From Onthophagus taurus (lineage: Eukaryota > Arthropoda > Insecta > Coleoptera > Scarabaeidae): a stretch of DNA of 64,000 nt. How positions within the stretch are numbered: the stretch's first letter is position 1; every line of letters begins with the position of its first letter. The notes beneath the pieces were generated by a model that made no database searches, had not been told where the DNA came from, and saw only the letters and a list, made by a program, of their open reading frames with translations. The stretch is taken from NCBI RefSeq assembly GCF_036711975.1, contig NC_091966.1, forward strand, positions 39,129,501-39,193,500, in the 5' to 3' direction. The position numbers were made by a program, and so were the translations under genes. Shown here piece by piece: positions 22,093 to 33,000 of this stretch.

Positions 22093-22987
22093 TTATATCG
22101 ACAGTCTAATACAACAGATACCGCAAGACATTTATATCTCTGATTGGGTTATTAACCCACTTATTACTGATCTTACTGATGTAAATGTACGACCACACCA
22201 GGCATTGGCCACTGTGACAGGATGTTGTTTAATCGTATTTAGTTGAAATTGGGTTTAGTACTGTTTTCCTATTGTCTTGCAGTCCTTCCAGGATACTCCC
22301 CAAGTTGGTGACATTGGGTCATTAATTTTTCTAGTTGTCAATGTGACAATTTTTGTCTATGGATGTTTAAACACGTTTTTATAATAGCATCGAATGCAAG
22401 CAATTTCTCTTATATTGGGAGGTGTACATAAAACATTTTTTCACGAGAACACATTGTGTTTTGACAATTTCTAATTGTCAATTCAAATTTCTATTTTTAA
22501 GTGTTATGGTGTTACCAACTGCTACATACCTATTTCCCTACATTGTCAAAATTTATTTTATTTTTGCTAAAAAAAAGGATAAAAACGCGAAGTACAAAAA
22601 ATAGCATAAAAAACACGTTTCAGAAGACTTAAAGCACTCGTTTTTCAACTTGAATTTAAACTTCAACTTGTTTTTTAATATACTATTACAGATCTTTAGT
22701 TCTGCTCATAACGTTCATCATAACACTTGTTCTTCTCTATTTTTAACTATAGCTCTGTTTTGGTTCACTTTTTCAGTGTCGATTCCGGGCAATTCGAACG
22801 GTTTTGAATTTTTGAACTGTTCTAAAATAAAGTCCTAACGTCCGAAGAGTTAACTAATCGTAGAGATAAAACAGAAATCTGTTGTAAACTGAGTACAAAG
22901 ATCGAACTAATCGAAAAGGAACACATTTCGTAACTTAAATTTGAACCTAGCACAACGTAACTGGTTGTAGTTAGTGAGTTAGTAGTT
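22093..22987. other. Spacer between duplication unit 1 and the Myb-like gene
   Basis: AT-rich without a recognisable gene. Two open frames of about 60 codons (22422-22604, 22650-22838) have low-complexity hydrophobic translations and no family likeness. The left terminus of the Harbinger-like insertion should lie here, but I could not find it. Confidence 0.4.
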
Positions 22988-23723
22988 ATGAGTTGCGAAA
23001 ATGATAAGGGTAAGAGTGCAACGTATTAATTAAAAAATCTTAATTTATAAAATATACCTTTCAGATTTTACTAAGGAGCTAATAAGATTATATGGACTTT
23101 ATATAAATAAAGTTGGAACCAGTTCAAACTTAAAAAACATCAACCAAATGTGGGTGCTGATTTCAAACGAGCTAAGTAAAAACGGGACAACTATTAACGA
23201 CGTAAAATGTCAAAATCGTTGGAAGGTTTTAGAGAAGAATTATACAGAAATGATAGATGACCGAAAAATTGGAAGGGGGCGCAAAATTTTCGAATTTGAA
23301 AATGAGATGAATGAGGTTTTAGGAAGGAAGGCATCTATCCATCCTAAACTTTTACTAAGTGCTACCAATGAATATCCATTAAATGAATCGTTATTTTCCC
23401 AACCAAATATCTCTACAGAGGAATCAACAATAACAAATATTACAATGCCAACCTCACGAATTGCCCAAAACAGTTCCCCAATGGAACCTAATAGTTTAAT
23501 AACTTTAAGTATCTCTGACACATCGAAACAAAGAAGAAAAGCTAAACCAACAGTTAGTTATAGGAGAAGGAATGGTATATTATTAGAAATGAAAAATGAT
23601 TTGAAAGCGTATTATGACAAAAAAATTGAGAGTATGGAGGCAAAAAAAACGTATAGAAATAGAAAATTAGAAATTCTAGAACAATATGTGGCACTACAAA
23701 GGGAAAAAAATAATAAAAAGTAG
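22988..23723 (+). CDS. Myb/SANT-like DNA-binding protein (Harbinger accessory type)
   Basis: Exons 22988-23009 and 23065-23723 (GTAAGA donor, TTTCAG acceptor) give 226 residues without stops, starting MSCENDKDFTKELIRLY. Residues ~8-85 form a Myb/SANT-like trihelix domain with the aromatic spacing LIRLYGLY ... MWVLISNEL ... VKCQNRWKVLEKNY. The C-terminal part is Lys-rich and coiled (KKIESMEAKK to the end). Harbinger/PIF elements carry such a Myb-like partner that brings the transposase to the nucleus and to DNA. A Harbinger transposase fragment lies just downstream on the opposite strand, as expected for that family. The gene is open while the transposase is broken, so it may be a young relic or a retained host protein. 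Confidence 0.7.
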
Positions 23724-24262
23724 TTTTTAAGGACAATTAGTTTAGTTATATTTTAGTATAAGATTTTCTGTATTTATAAGTTTTTTATATATTTTGGTAT
23801 ATAATATATTATTTTTTACATGTATGTGTATAAATGTTAATTAACAATCCCTTCAGTCTCTTTCCTTACCATAATTTCGGTGTCACAAAAAAAGGTCTGT
23901 TAAAAAGGAACCAACAAACGTTACAAACATACCTTTTTCATTGTGACAGTTTACTTTTATGGCATGAGCAGGTAGGTTATTAAGAAAAAAAGATGTCAGG
24001 TAACATGTAGAAAGGACTTTATGGAAATCTTTTTTCTAAAAAAGGAAAAAAATAACATACATTACCTTTCAAATTGTAAGAAAAAGGAATGCTAATTGAT
24101 TTTTAGGTAGAAAGAATTAAACAAAACCAATACATTAAAGTCAAAAACCCTGCTATCCTAAATAATAATAAATACATGGCTAATAATTCTTTTAGTATTG
24201 TCACATATATACTACCTGTGCCTAGAAACAAAACATTACTTTCATACACTACCTAATATGTA
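23724..24262. other. Spacer between Myb-like gene and transposase fragment
   Basis: AT-rich. The later catalytic Asp and Glu blocks of a Harbinger nuclease would be expected here on the minus strand, but I could not see them. Confidence 0.4.
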
Positions 24263-24740
24263 TTACACTAAAAGAAAATAACCTACTTGCATGGAATAAT
24301 ATTTTTTCCTATTTAAATAAGAATCTGGATCTTCGGATTGCTTGTCTATTTTAATATGAGTACCATCAATGCACCCAATAGCATTGGGTAGCAATAGCAT
24401 ACCCATTTCAAACAAAATGGGTTTTTTTGGTGCTTTCTTTTTACGCATTTCAGCTTCATTTGGCCATTTTATAACGGATGGTAATTTGTAACTTAAGAAA
24501 TAGACAACTTTTTCTATCACCACTTGAGCACTGTACTAATACTAATATTAAATCAGTCTGCAACATCACGAAAGCCAGCTGCTTCATGACCAGCATACCA
24601 GCAAAATATAGCAGTGCACTTTTGGGCTGATATTTAGAATCACTGCTAATTTTTCTACGTTGCTGGATATAGTCGCCGTGTCTGCTGCGCTTGTTGTTCT
24701 GGATCATGGTATTCAGGACAATGAAGCATCTGACCATGAA
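24263..24740 (-). pseudogene. Harbinger/PIF transposase fragment
   Basis: Minus-strand translation has LPNAIGCIDGTHIKI, the first catalytic Asp block of the Harbinger DDE nuclease, followed by YLNRKKYYSMQ. Upstream, in other frames, are AGHEAAGFRDVAD and SYKLPSVIKWPNEAE. At least two frameshifts are needed to read these, and the remaining catalytic blocks are missing, so it is inactive. Confidence 0.75.
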
Positions 24741-24819
24741 ATTGTATTGTCACATTGGATCAACCCATCCACCGGTCAAGCCATTTTGTTATACATATAG
24801 AGATTATTCTTCTTTTTTT

Positions 24820-25205
24820 CCCACAAGATTTTACAAATGATTTACATAACGCTCCGTTCGACTGTATTTTTAATATGGATGTTAAACATAAAGAAAGCTT
24901 CTTTAACCACACAGTCTTAGATTTGTTTAATTTAAATGCACCGGTAAAGACGGCACTGATTACTAGGCCGAGGATGCCGTGGTTGACAGATAATATCAGA
25001 TTATTACAGAATTTGAGAAATAAAGCTAAAGCGAGATTTAGAAGAACTAAAATTACTGCTCATTGGGATTATTACAAACAATTAAGGAATTATACAACAC
25101 TTGCGTTACGTAATAAAAAGAAAGTCTATTTTGAATATCTGCACTCTCAAACCGGTGGTAGTAACCACTGGTTCGAAGAGTTCCACTGGTCATCGTGGAC
25201 TGCAT
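24820..25205 (+). pseudogene. LINE fragment (endonuclease-RT linker)
   Basis: An open stretch reads NDLHNAPFDCIFNMDVKHKE, then PRMPWLTDNIRLLQNLRNKA and YYKQLRNYTTLALRNKKK. This is the linker between endonuclease and reverse transcriptase in Jockey/I-like LINEs (R-x-x-P-W-L/M-T..I). Neither domain itself is present. Confidence 0.75.
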
Positions 25206-25374
25206 AAAGACAATACTAGCAAGCAGAGTTGTTCAGGCTAAGGCGAAAGGTCACACAGTATAGAGAGCTGTGGTTAGAGGCTGCCAACAAGGTGAAGTAC
25301 TGTGGCCGCTTCTCTAGTGCTTAACGGTTGATGATCTCATTCGTGAGTTAAATAATAAACATCTCTTCACTGTA
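25206..25374 (+). pseudogene. LINE reverse-transcriptase scrap
   Basis: Contains a decayed RG-CQQG-VL-PLL block and then LTVDDLIRELN, the conserved palm segment of LINE reverse transcriptases, with substitutions and a stop. It is a different LINE from 24820-25205 or a deleted continuation of it. Confidence 0.55.
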
Positions 25375-28300
25375 GGGTAGATAACATCAATGATTGGGTA
25401 TTGGTCAGAAAGAAGAAATGGAATGAGCACATCGACCGAATGACAGAAGAATGCATTGAAAATAACACGGGATAAATCACCATTAGGACGAAGAAGCATT
25501 GGAAGACCTAGGAAGATGGAGCGACAACCTTCCACACGAAAAACAAGCAGTTATGCCTAAATACAGTGGGAAGAAGTATTTTGTATTTGTAAATGTCGTA
25601 ACACACGTAAGAAATAAAACCAAGGGGACAGAAAGGTTTAAGAACAGGAAAGACAACAAGAGTCAGTAGAAACTCTGTAGCTGGAGCATGATATGAACGA
25701 AGAATTCGAACTCCAAAATGCTCTAAAATCCAACCAGCTGTCAATCGTCAATCAAATAAAAAAATGTAAAAATTAAACTAATTAATAGAAATTGATTTAA
25801 TTAATTTACTTAAAACCTGATCACATCATTAATAATAATTTATCAAAGAAAATGTTTTAATTTATTATTATTATAACAACAAAACTTAACCTCACTTTCT
25901 CTTAATTGTTAACAATTCCTTCAAAATATGTTAATTAATCACAATGAGATCGTAATGCTCAAAACGATGAGTATAATGATGATTTTACTTTCCAATTTCT
26001 TTAATTTTAAACGTTTTTACATACCTTTTATTAAAATAACTTATATATTCCATTTTCTGTTTAGAATTCGAACCAAAACTATAAATTCGAAATAAAAAAT
26101 TGTAGACTTTACATGATTCTTGTTGACTCGCAATATTTATCGCAATCAAATTCTATTGATAGAACTGAGAACAAAGTTTTTCTAATAATTATAATTACTA
26201 ATAAATATTAGTAATTTAAATCTAACATAACCTCACATCTCGAAGATTCGATGCACATAGGCGAAGGTTGATGTTGGCTCTACAAGAAAAACGAGTCATC
26301 CTACCAATTAATCTAGTTTCTCTATTGGCAACCGGTTCATTTGAAATATATGTATTATTGTACGAATACTTTGTTTCTTCAAGAAAGACTGAATAAGTGT
26401 AAGAAAGCAATAAGTGTGATGATTAGTCAATTATAGAAATATGTAATTGACTGATCTAGTACCCCCTAAAGATCCTGAGAAAGACCAGTCATCCCTATTT
26501 CAAAGTGTTGTTCAATATGTGTCCACATTTCTTACTGTATGTGTTCATATATTCATAAATTGTCAAATCATGGGGCAGTTCAAAGGAGCTGAAGAAGGAA
26601 GATATCATATACCTAATAAGTAGAATTAAAAGAAACTCTGCAACTGGAGAATGATATGAATGGAAGTTCAAACTCTAAAACGCGACTATTCAAAGAAACT
26701 AACTTCTTTGAAACCTATATAACCTCACTTTTAAAAAATTGCATCTCCAAGATCTCCAACCTCTATGAAGTTAAAGTTCTAAAAGTATTAAAACACATTA
26801 ATAGTTTAATTAACATAATAATATAATTAACAAATAGAAAATTTATGTCCTAAATGGAATTTCAAATATATACACTCCTTACAAATCGGAGTCATTGAAA
26901 GAAATTGAGTCTTTCTTGAATTGATTGATTATTGGAGGTAAATCAATGAATAATTTTTTATCAATTCTTAGCAGTGGCAATCACTATTTGTTCACATATC
27001 TATGATGTAGAAGGACAAAGTTTTTTTTTAATGAAACATTTCTTTTTCTCAGAGCTGGATTGGACATATTTTTTATAATAACTCATTAAAAACGACCAGG
27101 ATAGTTTAATGGTTTTGTATTAGGACTTCTATAGAAGAACATGAAGATCAGAGTTCCTTCTTCTTTTATTCAATGCAAAAAACCTAATTTTATACTTGGG
27201 TTCCATTTTCATATATCTACGATTCATACAAAAAGACAAGAGGTTATTCCCCACATTGTAAGTATTGCATGTACATCATTACAAATTGATACCTACTTCC
27301 AGTTTTTCTTGATATTTTTTGATGATGTATGAACAGCAGAAACTTATATGACAAATATTTCTAATCAATTTGTCAAATTTGAAAGACATTGCTACCACCT
27401 ATACATTGGAAAAAAATTTTAAAACTTTATTGCTTATATTTTTAGGAAAACGGGTACCTAATTGTTAATATAATGAGTATAATTGTGTTGCTGCACTAAA
27501 TTGCATCGAAATCTGTATATTTTGAGGCATACGTATTTAAAAATGGTTAAAACCTAAAAAACATTGTGTTAAAGAAGTTGCATACCACACCAAAAATTAA
27601 AAATGATTCAAAAAGTAATGAATTTTACATATGTAAAACAACTTTTGGTGTAAAAACATCCTATTAATAAGCGAAATGTTAAAATAACATTTAATATTTT
27701 TGTTTCGCCTAAATAAACCACCAATTAGATGAGCATCATTTTCCCACTCCTATCTAAATCCTTGAGTGGAATACATCTCCAAATACCCATCAGTTTGTTT
27801 CAATGTCATTCATCTCATTAGCCTTCTGCTATATAGATTATGAAAGAAATAAGATTTAATTTTTTATAAACAAATCTAAATACAATCTAATAACTTTATT
27901 TAGTGTCTTGGTTTATTATACTTAATTAAAGGGTATGTTTAATATTTTATTTCTTAATATAATTAGAACAATATGTTATTTTTAGCTACAAAAAATGATT
28001 ATTATCACAATTATCTTATCATTATCATTCCTACTTTCTTGGTACGTGATAAAGCGGTTTTACAAAACAAAACATAATTATTGGAATTTAAAAGGGATCC
28101 CTTATTTAACCCCCTCATTTCCATTTGGAAACTTTCAAAATCCGCTAAAATTAAAAAAATCAAGTCATCTTCACCTTCAAGATATTTACAATCAATTAAA
28201 ATTAAAAGGAGCTAAAATTGGTGGAATGTACGTCGGAACAATGCCGTCGTTACTTCTAATCGATCCAAATATCATTAAAAAAGTGTGCGTTCAAGATTTC

Positions 28301-29719
28301 CAATATTTTATGGACCGCGGCGTTCATTGTGACGAAATTAACGAACCTTTATCGGCGCATTTATTCGCATTATCTGGGCAAAAGTGGAAAAATTTAAGAG
28401 TCAAATTAACCCCCACTTTTACAACGGGAAAAATGAAGATAATGTTCGATATTTTAATGGAATGCGCTAAAGTTATGGTCCAAAAAATGAACGATGAAAC
28501 AAAAATTAATAGCGATTTGGATATAAAGGAAATCGTGGCTTGTTTCACAACCGATGTTATAGCTTCCGCCGCTTTCGGAATTGAATCGAATAGTTTCGAC
28601 GAAAACTCCCAATTTCGTTTTTATGGACGAAAATTATTTGTGAACACCCCCGCGAGGCTGTTTCGAGTATTTTTCTTACAATTTTATCCCAATTTTGCAA
28701 AGAAACTGGGTTTAACCGTTTTTGAAAAAGACATAAACGATTTTTTTATGAAAAGTGTTAAGGATATGATTGAATACAGAGAATCCACCAATTTTAGACG
28801 AAACGATTTCTTTCAAATCTTATTAGACTTAAAAAATAGTAAAGATAAAGAACAAAATTTAAGCGTGAACGAATTAGCCGCACAAGCTTTCGTCTTTTTC
28901 ACCGCTGGATTTGAAACTAGCTCAACTACAATGCAATTTGCGCTTTACGAGCTTTCTAAACATCCGGAAATCCAACAAAAAGCTCGCGAAGAAGTTTTAA
29001 ATGTTTTACAAAAATCTAACGGGGAGATTAATTATGAGATTTTAGCCGAAATGAAGTACTTAACACAAATTATTGAGGGTACACTTTTATTAAAATTAAA
29101 ATGCTTAATTTTAATTTAAACATTTTTTTGTTTATAGAAACTCTTCGTAAATATCCACCACTTCCTTTTTTAAATAGAAAATGTTTAAAAGAATATTTCG
29201 TTCCTGAATGCAATGTAACTTTAGATGAAGGCACAAGAATTATGATTTCGCTTTTCGGCCTTCATTATGATGAGGAATATTTCCCAAATGCGAACGAGTT
29301 TAATCCGGAACGTTTCAACGAAATAAATAAACCTAAAATACCTCCGTTTGCTTATTTACCATTTGGGGATGGTCCTCGAGTTTGTATTGGGCTTAGATTT
29401 GGAATGATGCAATCGAAACTTGGGTTGGCGTTAATTTTGAAAAACTTTCGGTTTACGCTGAGTGAAAAAACGATTGAACCACTTGGGTTTCATAAGAATA
29501 ACTTTTTGTTATCGCCTGAACATACAATTTATTTAAATGTTCTGAAATTATAAGTATAAATATAACTTATTACAACAAATTAATTTTCTTATTATCCAAG
29601 TGTTTCCGATCTTGGGGATTCTTGGATTAATGCTCTGTCCGCTGTTTTTATGTTCAATTTCCTCGAGTTATTTACTTAAATCGATTTGTTCTGTTTATCC
29701 TGTTTAAGTTAATTTTTTA
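25375..29719 (+). repeat. Segmental duplication, unit 2 (contains a CYP6-like gene)
   Basis: Direct copy of 17937-22092, starting at the same point in a LINE tail and ending in the same TTAATTTTTTAT. It is longer by about 190 bp net, largely from extra sequence near 26248-26585, and lacks the short LINE insertion at 19750-19809. The two P450 genes start 7576 bp apart. Confidence 0.93.
27995..29553 (+). CDS. Cytochrome P450, CYP6-like, copy 2
   Basis: Exons 27995-29078 and 29138-29553, 499 residues, with the same exon plan as copy 1 at 20419. I-helix AGFETSS, ETLRKYP, NPERF and FGDGPRVCIG are all intact. The 21 residue differences from copy 1 are spread along the protein: 14 in exon 1, including the membrane anchor (F-to-S) and positions near substrate-recognition regions (for example L-to-F in RKLFVNT), and 7 in exon 2. 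The 60 bp immediately before the ATG is almost identical between copies, so the core promoter was duplicated too. Both copies are probably expressed. Confidence 0.95.
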
Positions 29720-30086
29720 TAGCCGCATAGGGTTATAATTCCGGATCTTGGTGTGGAAAAACGAATTAGTGATGTTATTATAAAGATAACAAATCGTGGA
29801 ATCACTGCAATACAACAATAAAAGAAGAAATATAGAAAAATGGGGTGAACCGACGTGAAATAAGAAAACCAAGAAGATTTTTATGGTTATGATTATCTAG
29901 ATTTGTGAGTTATAATAAGTAATAATTTTTTAATACAACCAATTTCTAAATACTAACAAAATCGATGACAACCTATAATTTCTTCATCATCAATCCATTA
30001 TTAGCTCTAATTTTACTCCATCAACTAAATTACACCCATCACAATCAAAATAATCATCCACCTATCCAAACTTACTCCACAACGAA
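29720..30086. other. Spacer upstream of the gustatory receptor
   Basis: Non-coding AT-rich sequence beyond the duplication edge, presumably holding the receptor promoter. No repeat or RNA gene recognised. Confidence 0.4.
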
Positions 30087-33000
30087 TTGAAATACGCGAT
30101 AAGAATGTCTAATTTTTCTGAAAACTGCATAATTTGTGCATTTGCCCCATTGTGGCAATACAACACATTCATAGGATATTGTTGTTTAGATATAAAATGC
30201 GATCACAAATCAACGCCCTCAAAGTGCATAATAAAAATTTCAAAAATAAAAATGTTCGTGTCTTCTTGTTACTGTTTAACATTTTTTTTGGATACATCTT
30301 ATCAACTTTACAATAAATTATACGACCAAGAAAATATAACGACCATCGAAATCACCTATTTAGTTTCAGACACTTTACTCGCAATGTCGATATTCTCAAG
30401 TTTTTTTAGTTTAATTTATATCAAAAGAAGATACGAAAGTTTTGTGGGTTTGGTGACGTTGATTAATGCAAGAGAAACTTACGGGATAAAAACCATTTTT
30501 AATCGAAAAACGATAACAAAATTAAGAGCGACGAGTCGAATTTATGTTTTTTTACAAATCGGGATTTCCCTGATTTATGGAATATTTTTATGCCGAAGAA
30601 TAATCACCGTAGCGTCCGCTTACAATTATTTGGGTATCGCTTTTTATTGCGCATTTGAGTTCCACATCTATACCCTGTTTTTCAAAAAGATCAATGAATC
30701 GATTAATAAAATCGTTAAACGCAAGATTTTGCTTAATCAAAAATACGAATTTAAAGAAAAATCCGATAAATTCTGGAAAAATTTGAAAGATTTAGGAAGA
30801 TATCAAAGCGGGGTTTATTTCAATTTAAAAAAATATAATTTATTTATAAACGCCATGCTTGGTTGTGGGATTACCAACGCACTTTGTATACTTGTTACAA
30901 CCGGATATATTATAATCAATGGGTTGTATGGAAATATTATGGTGGAGAATAACAAGGATTTTTATGCGATGATATATTTGCTTATCGTTGCTGTTTTTGG
31001 GTTTAGTAATGGAATTATTAATGCTGAAAAATTAACTAACAGTGTAAAATATAATTAGAAAAATAAATTAATGTATTAATTTAATCCCTTTTTAGAATGA
31101 AAAGATATTATCTCAATTAACAAGATATCCGATAAGTGAATTATCTCTCATTGAAGGAATTCAAGTATTGAACTGGAAAAATTTAAGAATCATCATGTGG
31201 TTTAAAATCAACGATTTTTTTTAATCAATGTAAATGACCCAAAAAACACGTTAAAAATAAAAAGAAAGTGCGGAAAAGTGACCGAAAAATCACATTAAAG
31301 TTTCGATGTGATATCACGTTCTGTTAGATAGACTGTGTGTCAATAAACTGTATGTTAATACTAAAACTAACATTAGACCTACACTGAGAAAAATAATGTA
31401 GGAAAACTAGCTAAAATTTAGCCATATTACCTAGAATTTTTAGTCAAAAATTAGCTAACTGCTACTACTAGTTATAAAAACTAATTCTATTTCGATAACT
31501 TAAGATAGATAAATGATCGAAAAATGTATCTTATAAATACCTAATCAAATTAGTTTCATTATATAATGTTAATAGATGTTTTTACTATTAATATTATTTT
31601 TATTATTAATGGTAGTAGATAGCTTTATTACTTCAATATTGTAGACGTCGCACCTAAATTTTTGTATTAAGAAATATTTTCTATAAACGATCGATGTAAT
31701 AGTACATTTGTCCGTTTAGGTAAAATATTTCATTGTTAAATGTATATAGATATTCAGACTAGAACAAAATAGACAAAATACCAAATACTTTAGATAACTA
31801 AACTACTCAACAACTAGACTTATCAACTAGTTTCCACGATGTAGTTTCTTTTTCTAAAAATTAGTTATATCTCCTCAGTAAATAGATAAATTAACTATCA
31901 TAAATTTGACTAATTAGAATTGTATGTGTCAGCTAAATTACGTTAGGTAAATTTTCTAGCAAAAATGACTAGTTGTCTGACAACTAAATTGGTTTAGATC
32001 AATTTTCATCATTTTTCTCAGTGTAGTGATAGTGTTAGAGTAAAACTAGAACTAACAAGAGACCTAGAAATATTCGGGTTTAGCCGTGCGTATTCGATTT
32101 GCGTATTCCAATACCAATACTGTGATATTGGTTGCATACTTGTAATGATGACGTGGGCTACGATAATTAATTAACGCACTGTATATGGTTAGCACGATCG
32201 GTGATGTCGAAACTTTAAAGTGATTGTTCGGTAAGTTTTACACTTTTCCGCACTTTCTTTTTAGTTGTAAGGGCTTACTTGAGTGATTTCCCGTCGATTA
32301 AAAAAATTGTCGATTTTTAAGCAACATGATGATTCTTGAATTATACACAGCTCAAAGAAATTAGGGTACCACTTTTTTCGAAATCTGAAACTTTTCAATA
32401 GTAGAGTACAAAAACAATGTTACAACTTTCTTCTGAGTTACACTTAAAAATGTAAATTAATAATGCAAAACAAAGTGGAAACGACTCTTATCATAGTATT
32501 GATGACAGTCGGATTTTCTGTGGATTGGTGAGGCTTAATACCGTGTATGCCCTCCACCAGCACGGATCAATTCATCACACCTGCGTGGCATGCTTCGCAC
32601 TAGTCTGCGAAGATTTTAGTCTCCCGTATTAGTGGTGGACTAGGGCGTTTGCGAACACGTTGCTCAAGCTGATCCCACACATGTTCAATAGGATTCAGGT
32701 CAGGACTTAACGCCGGCCATTCTTGCAAAAAGTTTCTGGCGATGCCGGCGGTATGTGGCTTTGCATTGTCCTGCATTAGGCTGAAATTTTGGCACCACTT
32801 CGTCCTCCAAGATGTTTTCGATGTAATTCATGGCATTTACTCTATCAGGAACAACAACAAGATCAGTTCTGTTGTCTATACTGATTCCAGCCCAAACCAT
32901 AACAGATCCCCGACCAAATCTATCCGCTTCCTGTATAGTAGCGGCTGCGTAGCGTTCACCAGGACGTCTATATACACGTACTCGACCATTGCAACGAGTT

